Below are positions 1-8,661 of a stretch of 35,906 nt of DNA, in pieces. A model generated the notes under the pieces. That model had not been told where the DNA came from. It was given only the letters and a program-made list of their open reading frames with translations, and did no database searches. Every line of letters starts with the position of its first letter. Within the stretch, counting starts at the first letter, position 1. Source of the stretch: Pseudomonadota bacterium (GTDB lineage: Bacteria > Pseudomonadota > Gammaproteobacteria > Burkholderiales > Casimicrobiaceae); NCBI GenBank assembly GCA_018241785.1, contig JAFEDF010000080.1:1-35906 (forward strand), written 5' to 3'. Position numbers and translations under genes: made by a program.

Positions 1-967
1 CACGGCGCCGCGCGCAGCCGCCGCACCCGCACCGGCGGCGCCCGCCGGCGTCGATGAGCACTCGTTCGCGCTCGCCTACGCGGGTCCGGGCGTACGCAAG
101 CTCGCGCGCGAACTCGGCGTCGATCTCGGGCGCGTCAAGGGGAGCGGCAATCACGGCCGCATCCTGAAGGAGGACGTCGAAGGGTTCGCGAAAGCGGGCA
201 CCGCCGCTCCGGCAGGCGCAGCCATCGGCGGCATCGACCTCCTGCCGTGGCCAGAGGTCGATTTTGCGAAATTCGGCCCGATCGAGACGAAGCCGCTGTC
301 GCGGATCAAGAAGATCTCGGCCGCCAACCTGCACCGCAACTGGGTGATGATCCCGCACGTCACCAACCACGACGACGCCGACATCACTGATCTCGAGTCG
401 TTCCGCGTCGAGTTGAACCGCGAGAACGAGAAGCGCGGCATCCGCGTGTCGATGCTGGCGTTCATCATCAAGGCCGCGTGCGCGACGCTCGCGAGGTTTC
501 CCGACTTCAACGCCTCGCTCGACGGCGACAACCTCGTCCTGAAGAAGTACTACCACATCGGGTTCGCAGCCGACACGCCGCAAGGACTCGTCGTCCCGGT
601 GATTCGCGACGCCGACCGCAAGGGTGTGCTCGCGATCGCGCAGGAGATGGGCGAGCTCGCGGCGCTCGCGCGCGAGGGAAAGCTCAAGGCCGAGCAGATG
701 CAGGGGGGCACGTTCACGATCTCGAGCCTCGGCGGCATCGGGGGCACCTACTTCACGCCGATCATCAACGCGCCCGAGGTTGCGATCATGGGCATCTGCC
801 GCTCGTCCTGGCGGCAGGTTTCGCGCGACGGAGTGAACGCGGCGTGGAGGCTGATGCTGCCGCTGTCGCTGTCCTGGGACCATCGCGTGGTCGATGGCGC
901 CTCGGCCGCACGCTTCAACAGCCACTTCGCGGCGCTGCTCTCCGACATGCGGCGCGTGCTCGTCTGA
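1..967 (+). CDS. aceF: Dihydrolipoamide acetyltransferase (pyruvate dehydrogenase E2), C-terminal part
   Basis: The gene enters from the left edge; the first whole codon is at 2 and 322 codons are visible. E2 transfers the acetyl group from lipoyl-lysine to CoA in the cytoplasmic pyruvate dehydrogenase complex. The visible part starts in an Ala/Pro-rich linker. The peripheral-subunit-binding domain follows at about visible residues 20-58 (VRKLARELGVDL, then GRILKEDV). After a second linker comes the catalytic domain from about residue 95 to the end, with the active-site motif DHRVVDG near the C terminus (His at visible residue 294, Asp at 298). The lipoyl domains lie outside the window. The stop is 13 nt before lpdA, so E2 and E3 are almost certainly co-transcribed. 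Pyruvate rather than 2-oxoglutarate specificity is inferred from the arrangement and the neighbouring PHB genes. Confidence 0.95.
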   Translation, partial: TAPRAAAAPAPAAPAGVDEHSFALAYAGPGVRKLARELGVDLGRVKGSGNHGRILKEDVEGFAKAGTAAPAGAAIGGIDLLPWPEVDFAKFGPIETKPLSRIKKISAANLHRNWVMIPHVTNHDDADITDLESFRVELNRENEKRGIRVSMLAFIIKAACATLARFPDFNASLDGDNLVLKKYYHIGFAADTPQGLVVPVIRDADRKGVLAIAQEMGELAALAREGKLKAEQMQGGTFTISSLGGIGGTYFTPIINAPEVAIMGICRSSWRQVSRDGVNAAWRLMLPLSLSWDHRVVDGASAARFNSHFAALLSDMRRVLV

Positions 968-980
968 CTGAAAGGAAGCC

Positions 981-2807
981 ATGGCCACCGTCGAAGTCAG
1001 GGTCCCCGACATCGGTGATTTCAAGGACGTTCCCGTCATCGAGGTGCTGGTGAAGGCCGGCGACACCGTCGCACCCGAGGATCCGCTCGTCACGCTGGAA
1101 TCGGACAAGGCGACGATGGACGTGCCGTCGCCCGCGGCCGGGAAGGTCGCCGAGGTGAAGGTCAAGGCGGGCGACAAGGTGTCGCAGGGTAGCCTCGTGC
1201 TGACGCTGACGAGCGATATCGCGGCAGGGGCGACGCCGGTGCAGGGTCTCGCCAGCGCGGCGCCTGCAGCATCGGCGCCCGCAGCATCGGCGCCCGCAGC
1301 ATCGGCACCGGCAGCATCGGCGCCGGCGACGGGTGCGGCTGCCGCCGCGGCGTGGACCGGGCGCGTCGACGTCGACTGCGAGATGCTCGTTCTGGGCTCG
1401 GGCCCCGGCGGCTACTCGGCGGCGTTTCGCTCGGCCGACCTCGGCATGAAGACGGTGCTCGTCGAGCGCTATCCGACGCTCGGCGGCGTTTGCCTCAACG
1501 TCGGCTGCATTCCGAGCAAGGCGCTCCTGCACACCGCAGGGGTGATGGACGAGGCGCGATCGCTCGCCGCGCACGGAATCACCTTCGGCGCGCCGCAGGT
1601 CGACCTCGACCGGCTGCGCGGCTTCAAGGACGGCGTCGTGAAGAAGCTCGTCGGCGGCGTCGCGAGCGTGGCGAAGCTGCGCAAGGTCGAGGTCTTGCGC
1701 GGAATTGGGCGCTTCCTCGACGCGCAGCACCTCGAAGTCGACCTCACGACGGGAGAGGGTCGGGACGCGAGCGGGACGAAGAAGGTCGTGCGCTTCCGCA
1801 AGGCGATCATCGCGGCCGGAAGCCAGGCGGCGCGACTTCCGTTCCTCCCCGACGATCCGCGTATCGTCGATTCGACCGGCGCGCTGCTGTTGAAGTCGAT
1901 CCCGAAGCGGATGCTGGTGATCGGCGGCGGCATCATCGGGCTCGAGATGGCGACCGTCTACTCGACGCTCGGCGCGCGGATCGACGTCGTCGAAATGCTC
2001 GACACGATGATGACCGGCGCCGACCGCGACCTCGTCGCGGTGTGGGAAAAGAAGAATGCGCCGCGCTTCGACAGCGTGATGCTCGGTACCCGCACCGTCG
2101 CCGCCGAGTCGACTCCGGCGGGCATCAAGGTGCGCTTCGAAGGCGCGAAGGCACCCGCCGAGCCGCAGCTCTACGACCTGGTGCTCGTCGCCGTCGGCCG
2201 CAGCCCGAACGGACGGTCGATCGGGGCCGAGAAAGCAGGTGTCGCGGTCTCGGAGCGCGGCTACATCGCCGTCGACCGGCAGATGCGCACCAACGCCGGG
2301 CACATCTACGCGATCGGCGACATCGTCGGCCAGCCGATGCTCGCGCACAAGGCCGTCCACGAAGGACACGTGGCGGCCGAAGCCGCGGCCGGGCTGAAGT
2401 CGTACTTCGACGTCAGGCAGATTCCGTCGGTCGCCTACACGGACCCCGAGGTCGCCTGGGCGGGAGTCACCGAGGAGCAGTGCAAGGCGCAGGGGATCGG
2501 CTACGAGAAGGCGGTGTTCAGGTGGGCGGTCTCGGGCCGCGCGATCGCCAACGGCCGCGACGAGGGCTTCACGAAGCTGCTGTTCGACGCGAAGACGCAT
2601 CGCTGCATCGGCGGCGCCATCGTTGGCACCCAGGCCGGTGATCTCATCAGCGAGATCTGTCTCGCGGTCGAAATGGGCTGCGATGCCGTCGACATCGGAC
2701 GGACGATTCACCCGCATCCGACGCTCTCCGAGAGCATCGGGATGGCGGCCGAGGTGTTCGAAGGCGTCTGCACCGAGGTGCTGCCGCCCCGCAAAGGCAC
2801 GCGCTGA
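981..2807 (+). CDS. lpdA: Dihydrolipoyl dehydrogenase (E3) with N-terminal lipoyl domain
   Basis: The 608-residue flavoprotein reoxidises dihydrolipoyl groups of the dehydrogenase complex using FAD and NAD+. The ATG follows an AAGGAAG ribosome site. Residues 1-80 form a lipoyl domain with the modified lysine in ESDKATM (K43). An Ala/Ser/Pro linker follows at about 90-125, then the FAD-binding [10 protein letters not shown]. The redox disulfide is in [13 protein letters not shown] (C171 and C176), the NAD-binding fold is at [10 protein letters not shown], and the C-terminal catalytic motif is HPHPTLSE (H579, E584). Ordinary E3 is about 470 residues. The extra lipoyl domain is known from E3 of Burkholderiales and Neisseria pyruvate dehydrogenase operons, which supports assignment to pyruvate rather than 2-oxoglutarate dehydrogenase. 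Confidence 0.96.
   Translation: MATVEVRVPDIGDFKDVPVIEVLVKAGDTVAPEDPLVTLESDKATMDVPSPAAGKVAEVKVKAGDKVSQGSLVLTLTSDIAAGATPVQGLASAAPAASAPAASAPAASAPAASAPATGAAAAAAWTGRVDVDCEMLVLGSGPGGYSAAFRSADLGMKTVLVERYPTLGGVCLNVGCIPSKALLHTAGVMDEARSLAAHGITFGAPQVDLDRLRGFKDGVVKKLVGGVASVAKLRKVEVLRGIGRFLDAQHLEVDLTTGEGRDASGTKKVVRFRKAIIAAGSQAARLPFLPDDPRIVDSTGALLLKSIPKRMLVIGGGIIGLEMATVYSTLGARIDVVEMLDTMMTGADRDLVAVWEKKNAPRFDSVMLGTRTVAAESTPAGIKVRFEGAKAPAEPQLYDLVLVAVGRSPNGRSIGAEKAGVAVSERGYIAVDRQMRTNAGHIYAIGDIVGQPMLAHKAVHEGHVAAEAAAGLKSYFDVRQIPSVAYTDPEVAWAGVTEEQCKAQGIGYEKAVFRWAVSGRAIANGRDEGFTKLLFDAKTHRCIGGAIVGTQAGDLISEICLAVEMGCDAVDIGRTIHPHPTLSESIGMAAEVFEGVCTEVLPPRKGTR
1266..1325 (+). repeat. Four tandem 15-bp repeats coding the lipoyl-domain linker
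   Basis: Four consecutive copies of a unit close to GCAGCATCGGCGCCC start at 1266, 1281, 1296 and 1311. They encode AASAP-type linker repeats in lpdA. The unit is a multiple of three, so gain or loss of copies would only change the length of the flexible arm that lets the lipoyl domain swing. Copies 3 and 4 carry one or two substitutions. Confidence 0.85.
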
Positions 2808-2853
2808 CGCCGCCGGGGAACCTGCGGCCGCGCAAGCGCTCAAGCTATCATGT

Positions 2854-2885
2854 CGGCGCCGCCTGCGCGACTGCGCAAGGCGCCG
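2854..2885 (+). promoter_or_regulatory. Hairpin in the lpdA-phaA gap
   Basis: The 97-nt gap between lpdA and phaA holds an inverted repeat. CGGCGCC (2854-2860) pairs with GGCGCCG (2879-2885), and inside it TGCGC pairs with GCGCA around a 4-nt loop. It ends 6 nt before the phaA ribosome site (AGAGGAG, 2891-2897). There is no U-tract, so it may be an RNA processing or stability element, or a partial attenuator that sets phaA expression relative to aceF-lpdA. A TATCAT sequence at 2846-2851 has no convincing -35 partner. Confidence 0.4.
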
Positions 2886-2904
2886 CGTTCAGAGGAGAAA
2901 GACC

Positions 2905-4083
2905 ATGACCGATATCGTGATCGCCGGTGCGCTGCGCACCGCCATCGGCAAGTTCGGCGGCTCGCTCGCCAAGATTGCCGCGCCCGAGCTCGGCGCGACG
3001 GTGATTCGCGCGCTGCTCGCGAAGACCGGAGTGAAGCCCGAGCAGATCTCCGAGGTGATCCTCGGCCAGGTGCTGGCCGCCGGCAGCGGCCAGAACCCGG
3101 CGCGCCAGGCGGCGATCCGCGCGGGCCTGCCGCACGCGGTTCCTGCGATGACCATCAACAAGGTGTGCGGATCGGGGCTGAAAGCGGTGGTGCTGGCCGC
3201 CCAGGCAGTGCGCTGCGGCGACGCCGACATCGTGATCGCCGGCGGCCAGGAGAACATGACCGCGGCGCCGCACGTGCTGCCGGGCTCGCGCGACGGCTTC
3301 AGGATGGGCGACGCCAAGCTCGTCGACTCGATGATCGTCGACGGCCTGTGGGACGTCTACAACCAGTACCACATGGGCGTCACCGCCGAGAATGTGGCGA
3401 AGAAGTACGAGGTCTCGCGCAGCGAGCAGGACGCGTTCGCGGTGGCGAGCGAGAACAAGGCCGAGGCTGCGCAGAAGGCGGGGAAGTTCAGGGACGAGAT
3501 CGTTCCGGTGTCGATTCCGCAGAAGAAGGGCGACCCGGTCGAGTTCAGGGACGACGAGTTCATCAAGGCCGGCGCCACGCTCGACGGCGTGAAGGGGCTG
3601 AAGCCGGCCTTCGCGAAGGACGGGACGGTGACTGCGGCGAACGCCTCAGGCATCAACGACGGCGCCGCGGCGCTCATCGTGATGAGCGCCGAGCGCGCCC
3701 ACGCCCTCGGCCTCACGCCGCTCGCGAAGATCAGGGCCTACGCGTCGTCGGGAGTCGATCCGGCGATCATGGGCATGGGCCCGGTTCCCGCATCGCGGCG
3801 CTGCCTCGAGAAGGCCGGCTGGAAGGCTTCCGACCTCGATCTCATGGAGATCAACGAGGCCTTCGCCGCGCAGGCCTGCGCGGTCAACAAGGAGATGGGC
3901 TGGGACACCTCGAAGATCAACGTCAACGGCGGGGCGATCGCGCTCGGGCACCCGATCGGCGCGTCGGGTGCGCGCATCCTCGTCACGCTGCTGCACGAGA
4001 TGGCGCGGCGCAAGGCCAGGCGCGGACTCGCGTCGCTGTGCATCGGCGGCGGCATGGGTGTCGCGCTCGCCGTCGAGCGCTGA
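2905..4083 (+). CDS. phaA: Acetyl-CoA acetyltransferase (beta-ketothiolase)
   Basis: The 392-residue biosynthetic thiolase condenses two acetyl-CoA to acetoacetyl-CoA, the first step of polyhydroxybutyrate synthesis. The ATG at 2905 is preceded by AGAGGAG. Catalytic residues are all visible: nucleophilic C88 in [11 protein letters not shown], the NEAFAAQ motif, H349 in [14 protein letters not shown], and C379 in [10 protein letters not shown]. Length and motif spacing match PhaA closely. The longer frame that runs in from upstream (2623) is only an extension through lpdA. phaB follows after 58 nt, so the pair forms the usual phaAB unit. No PHA synthase gene is in the window, so it must lie elsewhere. 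Confidence 0.96.
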   Translation: MTDIVIAGALRTAIGKFGGSLAKIAAPELGATVIRALLAKTGVKPEQISEVILGQVLAAGSGQNPARQAAIRAGLPHAVPAMTINKVCGSGLKAVVLAAQAVRCGDADIVIAGGQENMTAAPHVLPGSRDGFRMGDAKLVDSMIVDGLWDVYNQYHMGVTAENVAKKYEVSRSEQDAFAVASENKAEAAQKAGKFRDEIVPVSIPQKKGDPVEFRDDEFIKAGATLDGVKGLKPAFAKDGTVTAANASGINDGAAALIVMSAERAHALGLTPLAKIRAYASSGVDPAIMGMGPVPASRRCLEKAGWKASDLDLMEINEAFAAQACAVNKEMGWDTSKINVNGGAIALGHPIGASGARILVTLLHEMARRKARRGLASLCIGGGMGVALAVER

Positions 4084-4141
4084 GCGGACCGGACGATCAA
4101 CCGCGGGGCGCAGCCCCGGAACGCAACGGAGGAAGCGAATC

Positions 4142-4891
4142 ATGACTGACACGAAGCGCGTCGCTCTCGTCACCGGAGGCATGGGGGGGCTCGGCGAGGC
4201 CATCTGCGTCAAGCTGGCGGCGATGGGGGACACCGTGGTGACGACGCACTCGCCCGGCAACACGAAGGCTGCCGAGTGGCTGCAGGCGATGCGCGCGCAG
4301 GGGCACGAGTTTCGCGCCTACCCCTGCGACGTCTCCGACTGGGATTCGGCGGTTGCGTGCGTGAAGAAGGTCGTTGCCGACCTTGGCCAGGTCGACGTGC
4401 TCGTCAACAACGCAGGCATCACGCGCGACATGACGTTCAGGAAGATGGATCGCGCCAACTGGGACGCGGTCATCAAGACCAACCTCGACTCGTGCTTCAA
4501 CATGTCGAAGCAGGTCTGCGACGGGATGGTCGACCGCGGCTGGGGCCGGATCATCAACATCTCCTCGGTGAACGGCCAGAAGGGAGCGTTCGGCCAGACC
4601 AACTACTCGGCGGCGAAGGCGGGCATGCACGGTTTCACCAAGGCGCTCGCGCTCGAGGTCGCGCGCAAGGGCGTCACCGTCAACACGATTTCCCCGGGCT
4701 ACATCGGCACCAAGATGGTGATGGCGATTCCGAAGGAGGTCCTCGACAGCAAGATCGTTCCGCAGATCCCGATGGGGCGCCTCGGCAAGCCCGAGGAGGT
4801 CGCGGGCCTCGTCGCCTATCTCGCGAGCGACGAGGCGGCGTTCCTCACCGGCGCGAACATCGCGATCAACGGCGGCCAGCACATGCAGTGA
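4142..4891 (+). CDS. phaB: NADPH-dependent acetoacetyl-CoA reductase
   Basis: The 249-residue short-chain dehydrogenase reduces acetoacetyl-CoA to (R)-3-hydroxybutyryl-CoA, the monomer for PHB. The start is ATG 4142 after GGAGGA (4128-4133). Motifs in order are the cofactor loop TGGMGGLGEAI near the N terminus, NNAGITRD, S142 in INISSVNGQ, and the catalytic pair Y155/K159 in NYSAAKAG. The C terminus, GANIAINGGQHMQ, is typical of PhaB. The phaA-phaB gap contains a small 6-bp hairpin (4104-4118) just upstream of the ribosome site. Annotation as a generic FabG is possible, but gene order and motif details favour PhaB. Confidence 0.95.
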   Translation: MTDTKRVALVTGGMGGLGEAICVKLAAMGDTVVTTHSPGNTKAAEWLQAMRAQGHEFRAYPCDVSDWDSAVACVKKVVADLGQVDVLVNNAGITRDMTFRKMDRANWDAVIKTNLDSCFNMSKQVCDGMVDRGWGRIINISSVNGQKGAFGQTNYSAAKAGMHGFTKALALEVARKGVTVNTISPGYIGTKMVMAIPKEVLDSKIVPQIPMGRLGKPEEVAGLVAYLASDEAAFLTGANIAINGGQHMQ

Positions 4892-4937
4892 GTGATGCGG
4901 GTGGCGCGCGTCGCCGCGTGACCCGCGGCGAGATCAC
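4892..4937. terminator. Bidirectional terminator-like hairpin between convergent genes
   Basis: The 42-nt gap between the convergent stops of phaB and the isochorismatase-like gene can fold into a nested hairpin. GTGAT pairs with ATCAC on the outside. GCGGGT (4897-4902) pairs with ACCCGC (4921-4926), and GGCG pairs with CGCC inside. The position fits a shared terminator. No T-run follows, so it would be a weak intrinsic terminator or a 3'-end protector. Confidence 0.5.
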
Positions 4938-5533
4938 TTGATCCGCTGCAGCACCTCGCGAAAGCGCGGATCGTCGCTGCTCTCCAGCCACTCGAACGCC
5001 ACCATCTCGACGCTCGCGAGCGTCGCGCCGGCGCGGTCGAGGCGGCGCATCGCGAGCCGATGGTCGGCGCTCCGGCGCGATCCGCAGGCATCCTCGACGA
5101 CGAACACGCGAAAGCCTGCATCGAGAAGCCCGAGCCCGGTCTGCAGCAGGCACACGTGCGCTTCGCAGCCGGCGAGCACGACGTCGCGGATCCCCGCACC
5201 CGGTGTCGCGGTGGAGGCACGATCCGTCGCTGCGGATCGGGTCGGGATGCGCGCAAGCGCCTCGACAAGACCGTCGCGGCAGGCGTCGAAATGCGCCTTC
5301 ACGATCGTTTCGCCGCAGCGCTCGCGGATCGCTGCGACGTTGGCGCCGAGGCCCGCGGGATTCTGCTCGGTGCCGATGATGCGAAGGCCGAGCGTGCGCG
5401 CGACGTCGGCGGCGCGGCAGGCATTGGCGAGGATGTGCTCGGCGACGTGGATTGCCGGCATCAGCCTCGCCTGGAAGTCGACGAGGACGAGGGCCGAGCG
5501 CTCGCGGTCGATGCGGCGGTCTGCGATGGGCAT
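4934..5533 (-). CDS. Isochorismatase-family cysteine hydrolase (ISOC-like)
   Basis: The 199-residue protein has the complete catalytic triad of the family: D19 in LVLVDFQARL, K79 in IVKAHFDAC, and C128 in AGCEAHVCLLQTG. The sequence RIIGTEQNPAGLG and the ending DDPRFREVLQRIK resemble the ISOC1/ISOC2 branch rather than true isochorismatases. The substrate is therefore unknown; amide or ester hydrolysis is the family chemistry. No signal peptide is visible, so it is probably cytoplasmic. It is transcribed away from the HpaB/AbfD-family gene at 5626, with 92 nt between the starts, so the two may share control. No ribosome site is evident before the ATG at 5533 (see the promoter note at 5540). 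Confidence 0.88.
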   Translation of the reverse strand: MPIADRRIDRERSALVLVDFQARLMPAIHVAEHILANACRAADVARTLGLRIIGTEQNPAGLGANVAAIRERCGETIVKAHFDACRDGLVEALARIPTRSAATDRASTATPGAGIRDVVLAGCEAHVCLLQTGLGLLDAGFRVFVVEDACGSRRSADHRLAMRRLDRAGATLASVEMVAFEWLESSDDPRFREVLQRIK

Positions 5534-5539
5534 AATCGC

Positions 5540-5545
5540 ATTCTA
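5540..5545 (-). promoter_or_regulatory. Possible -10 element (TAGAAT) for a leaderless transcript
   Basis: On the minus strand TAGAAT ends 6 nt before the ATG at 5533. A start site at the usual distance would fall on or next to the first base of the start codon. The absence of a Shine-Dalgarno sequence fits a leaderless mRNA. The -35 region is not convincing, so this is tentative. Confidence 0.25.
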
Positions 5546-5625
5546 GCCAACACGCACGATGACCCGCGCGGCGCTGGCGCAGGCGTGCCGGTGCCGCGTG
5601 GCACGGCGCGAACAGGGAGGTGCCG

Positions 5626-7275
5626 ATGAACGTTCCGCTCGACCGCGTCGAGGGCGCTGTTGCCCGCTCGCCGCTGGTGCCCGATCCGTCGTCGATGGAC
5701 GGCGACGGCTACCGCGAATCGCTGCGGCGCCTCACGCCCGTCGTCTACGTCGATGGACGCCGCGTCGACTCCGTCGCCGACGAGCCGTCGCTCGCTCCGG
5801 GCATCAACGCGCTCGCGCTGACCTACGATTATGCGCATGACGCGGCCCTCGCGCCGCTGATGCTCGCGCGGCAGTCGGCGAGCGGCCGCACCGTCAACCG
5901 GATGCTGCACGTCGACGAGTCGGCCGGCGATCTGCTGAACAAGCTCGAGGCGGTGCGCATCGTGTGCCAGGAAACCGGCTGCGCGCAGCGCTACCTCGCC
6001 CACGACGCGCTCTGCGCGCTCGCGAAGGTGACGGCTGACATCGACGGCGCGCGGGGAACGCGCGAGCATCGCTCGCGCTTCGATGCGTACCGCGACCACG
6101 TGCACGCGCACGACCTCTCGCTCGGCATCGCGATGACCGACGCGAAGGGGGACCGCTCGAAGCGCCCGCATGAACAGGCCAATCCCGACAGCTACGTCCA
6201 CGTCGTCGAGGAGAGCGGCAAGGGCATCGTGATCTCGGGCAGCAAGGCGATCGTCACCGGGGCGCCTTACATGCACGAGCTCCTCGTGATGCCGTGCCGG
6301 AACATGACGCGCGAGGACGCCGCGTTCGCCGTCTGCTGCGCGGTTCCGGTCGACGCCCCCGGTGTCACCATCGTGTCGCGTCCGGCGGGGCGCCCCGGCG
6401 AGAGGCTCGAGCACGGCGACGCGCTCTTCTCGCGCCGCTACGGCCAGGCGACGGCAGTGGTCCTGTTCGACCGCGTGGCGGTGCCGTGGGAGCGCGTTTT
6501 CTTCGCCGGAGACTGGGAGCATTCGGGCACGCTCACCTATGCGTACGCGACACACCACCGGCAGACCTGCATCGGCGCACGTGCCGGCTTCGGCGATCTC
6601 CTGATCGGCGCGGGTGCGCTGATGTGCGAGGCGAACGGATTCGATCCGGGCGAGGTGTCCAGCCTGCGCGAGCCGATGATCGAGTTGATCAAGATCGTCG
6701 AGGGCTTCTACGCGTGCGGCGTCGCCGCGAGCGTGTACGCCCTCCACGACGCGGGAAGCGGCACCTTCATGCCCGAGCCGGTGTTCGCCAACATCGGCAA
6801 GCTGCTGCTCGCCACGCAGATCTACGACATGCACCGGCTGGCACACGAGGTGTCGGGCGGGCTCGTCGTCGCGCTGCCCGGGCCCGGCGAGGACCACAAC
6901 CCCGCCACCGCGGCGCAGCTCGCCGAGGTGCTGCGCGCGAATCCCGAGGTGCCCTACGACAAGCGCATCGAGGTCGCGCGCCTCGTCGAGGACCTGACGG
7001 CGTCGTATCAGGGCGGCTGGTATTCGCTGATCAGCCTCCACGGCGGCGGGTCGCCTGCGGCGCTGAAGCAGGAGATCTGGCGCAACTATCCGGTCGGCAA
7101 CAAGGTACGGCTCGTCGAGAGGCTCCTCGAGCGCGGGGTGCTCGCCGACGCGGAGCGCCCGATCACGCGCAATCGCCAGCCCGGCCGCTGCTGCGACCAC
7201 GGCTGCGCGAGCCCCGGGCAGCCGATCATGGTCCCGCTGCCGCCGTCGACCCGCGGCAGTCGAGATTCGAGCTGA
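5626..7275 (+). CDS. 4-hydroxyphenylacetate 3-hydroxylase / 4-hydroxybutyryl-CoA dehydratase family protein
   Basis: The 549-residue protein has the acyl-CoA-dehydrogenase-like fold shared by HpaB flavin monooxygenases and AbfD (4-hydroxybutyryl-CoA dehydratase/vinylacetyl-CoA isomerase). AMTDAKGDRSKRPHEQ and the HRQ segment are AbfD-like. Compared from memory with clostridial AbfD, only two of the four iron-sulfur ligands remain. C119 and H311 match C99 and H292, but Y123 replaces C103 and A318 replaces C299. A tyrosine at that place resembles HpaB. The C-terminal tail carries a cysteine cluster, CCDHGC (C522, C523, C527). The start is ATG 5626, 5 nt after AGGGAGG; a GTG at 5620 overlaps that site. 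No flavin reductase is adjacent. The reaction cannot be assigned. It is divergent from the isochorismatase-like gene. Confidence 0.85.
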   Translation: MNVPLDRVEGAVARSPLVPDPSSMDGDGYRESLRRLTPVVYVDGRRVDSVADEPSLAPGINALALTYDYAHDAALAPLMLARQSASGRTVNRMLHVDESAGDLLNKLEAVRIVCQETGCAQRYLAHDALCALAKVTADIDGARGTREHRSRFDAYRDHVHAHDLSLGIAMTDAKGDRSKRPHEQANPDSYVHVVEESGKGIVISGSKAIVTGAPYMHELLVMPCRNMTREDAAFAVCCAVPVDAPGVTIVSRPAGRPGERLEHGDALFSRRYGQATAVVLFDRVAVPWERVFFAGDWEHSGTLTYAYATHHRQTCIGARAGFGDLLIGAGALMCEANGFDPGEVSSLREPMIELIKIVEGFYACGVAASVYALHDAGSGTFMPEPVFANIGKLLLATQIYDMHRLAHEVSGGLVVALPGPGEDHNPATAAQLAEVLRANPEVPYDKRIEVARLVEDLTASYQGGWYSLISLHGGGSPAALKQEIWRNYPVGNKVRLVERLLERGVLADAERPITRNRQPGRCCDHGCASPGQPIMVPLPPSTRGSRDSS

Positions 7276-7313
7276 TCGTCTGGCGCTCCGGGACCGGATG
7301 CCGCGCGATCAGC
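7271..7313. terminator. Bidirectional hairpin spanning both stop codons
   Basis: GCTGATCG (7271-7278) and CGATCAGC (7306-7313) form an 8-bp perfect stem. Inside it GGC/GCC and TCC/GGA add pairs. Each arm contains the TGA stop of one of the two convergent genes (AbfD/HpaB-like and uppP). This is the only non-coding DNA between them, so it is the likely shared terminator. Confidence 0.55.
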
Positions 7314-8154
7314 GAACGAACCAGAAGAGCGCGAGCGACGCGGCGAGACAGTAGAACCCGAACAGGTGCCAGCGGCCGCGCTCGAGCCAGCGCGACAGCC
7401 AGCGAAGCGCGACGAGCCCGGCGACGAGGCTCAACACCATGCCGGTGAGGCCGGGCCCGGCGAGGTGAAGCAGGCTCGCGGGAGCCTGTGCGCCGTGCTG
7501 CGCGCGCAGGAGGCGCCAGGCTTCGCGGGCAATGACCGGAGGCGTCAGCACCACCGCCAGAGCGAAGCTGAAGTCCTCGGCAGTCGCACGGTCGATGCCC
7601 GCGATGAGGCCGGTCGAGATCGTCGCACCCGAGCGCGAGAAGCCGCGAAAGGGCAGGCAGAGGCCCTGCACGATCCCGATCGAAGCCGCGCGGCGCGGAT
7701 CGAGGTCGCGCGTGAGCGCATGGCGTGCGCGGCGCGCCGACACGATGATGAGGATGCCGGCGGCAGCGAGCCCGGTCGCGATGATGTATACGTTGCCGAA
7801 CAGGTCCTCGACGTCGTGATGGACGGCGCCGCGCAGGACGACGCGCTGGATGAGAACGAGGAGGGCAAGCCCGACGACGCCGGTCGCGGCGGTGGCGATC
7901 ACGACGAGCCGCGCAAAGCTCATGAACGCCGTCCTCGATCCGAACCAGCGCGCGCGCCACGCACGCCAGAAGTAGGCCAGAACGGCGAGCATCGTGCCCG
8001 TGTGCAGCATCACGAGGAGCATCGTCATCTCGGGCGTCGTCGGATCGAGCCCCATCAGCTTCTCCGCGACGATCACGTGGGCCGAGCTCGAAACCGGCAG
8101 GAGCTCGCCGAAGCCCTGAACGATCGCGAGGACGAGGATCTGCCCGAACGTCAT
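7309..8154 (-). CDS. uppP: Undecaprenyl-diphosphatase
   Basis: The 281-residue, strongly hydrophobic inner-membrane enzyme (BacA/UppP family) dephosphorylates undecaprenyl diphosphate so the lipid carrier can be reused for peptidoglycan and polysaccharide export. Family motifs are present: the glutamate-rich first motif QGFGELLPVSSSAH at residues 14-27, and the arginine motif FSRSGATIS in the centre, in the context PFRGFSRSGAT (the usual form is PGFSRSGAT). About seven to eight membrane segments are apparent. The ATG at 8154 overlaps the stop of the upstream PTS IIA gene as ATGA, so the two are probably translationally coupled. Confidence 0.93.
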   Translation of the reverse strand: MTFGQILVLAIVQGFGELLPVSSSAHVIVAEKLMGLDPTTPEMTMLLVMLHTGTMLAVLAYFWRAWRARWFGSRTAFMSFARLVVIATAATGVVGLALLVLIQRVVLRGAVHHDVEDLFGNVYIIATGLAAAGILIIVSARRARHALTRDLDPRRAASIGIVQGLCLPFRGFSRSGATISTGLIAGIDRATAEDFSFALAVVLTPPVIAREAWRLLRAQHGAQAPASLLHLAGPGLTGMVLSLVAGLVALRWLSRWLERGRWHLFGFYCLAASLALFWFVR

Positions 8155-8627
8155 CGAGGGGTTCCGCCGGGATCGTCGGGGAGCGTTTCGAGCACGCCGG
8201 TGACGGCCGCGGGCGATGCACAGCCTGCGAGCGCCATGCGCTTCGCGCGATCGCCGAGCAGCGCGGCTGCGGCGGCGAGCAGCCTCAGGTGACCCTCGCC
8301 CGCCTGCGCCGGGACGACCAGCCCGAGGAACAGCGACACCGGGCGCCCGTCGGGCGCCGCGAACTGGACCGGGGTCGCGGTACGCACGAGCGCGGCGGCC
8401 TCGGTGCCGCAGTCGGCGATGCGAGCGTGCGGGATCGCCACGCCGTGGCCGAGCGCGGTGGACCCGAGCTGCTCGCGGCGCTCGAGTCCGCGCAGCACGT
8501 CGCCGGCCGGCAGCCCGGTGCGCCGAGCGAGCATCGCGGCGAGCCTCGCGAGGACCGCGTCGGCCGAGTCGAACGCCGCATCGAGCTCGATGTCTTCGGC
8601 GGCGAGCGTGTCGCGAAGCGGATTCAT
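8151..8627 (-). CDS. PTS IIA (fructose/nitrogen type) domain protein
   Basis: The 158-residue single-domain EIIA protein has the phosphorylatable histidine H67 in STALGHGVAIPHARI, the family signature. The domain covers essentially the whole chain, and a hydrophobic helix carrying LFLGLVVPA follows. EIIA-Ntr proteins accept phosphate from HPr and regulate partners rather than transport sugar. No sugar EIIB/EIIC is adjacent, so a regulatory role is more likely than transport. Canonical ptsN sits beside rpoN and hpf; this copy is elsewhere, so it is likely a paralogue. It is 34 nt downstream of the ABC ATPase gene and overlaps uppP by 4 nt. Confidence 0.88.
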   Translation of the reverse strand: MNPLRDTLAAEDIELDAAFDSADAVLARLAAMLARRTGLPAGDVLRGLERREQLGSTALGHGVAIPHARIADCGTEAAALVRTATPVQFAAPDGRPVSLFLGLVVPAQAGEGHLRLLAAAAALLGDRAKRMALAGCASPAAVTGVLETLPDDPGGTPR

Positions 8628-8661
8628 CGCTCGTCGGTCGGGATCATCGCCGGCCCAGTCT

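Noticed and set aside
1266..1325. Tandem repeat as a regulatory minisatellite
   Set aside because: It is in frame within the lpdA linker and explained by repeated Ala-Ser-Ala-Pro coding.
915..2843. 642-codon open frame antisense to lpdA
   Set aside because: Shadow frame; lpdA has complete motifs across the region.
5585..5607. GTGCC/GGCAC hairpin upstream of the AbfD/HpaB-like gene as a riboswitch
   Set aside because: Only a short bulged stem; no conserved riboswitch core is visible.
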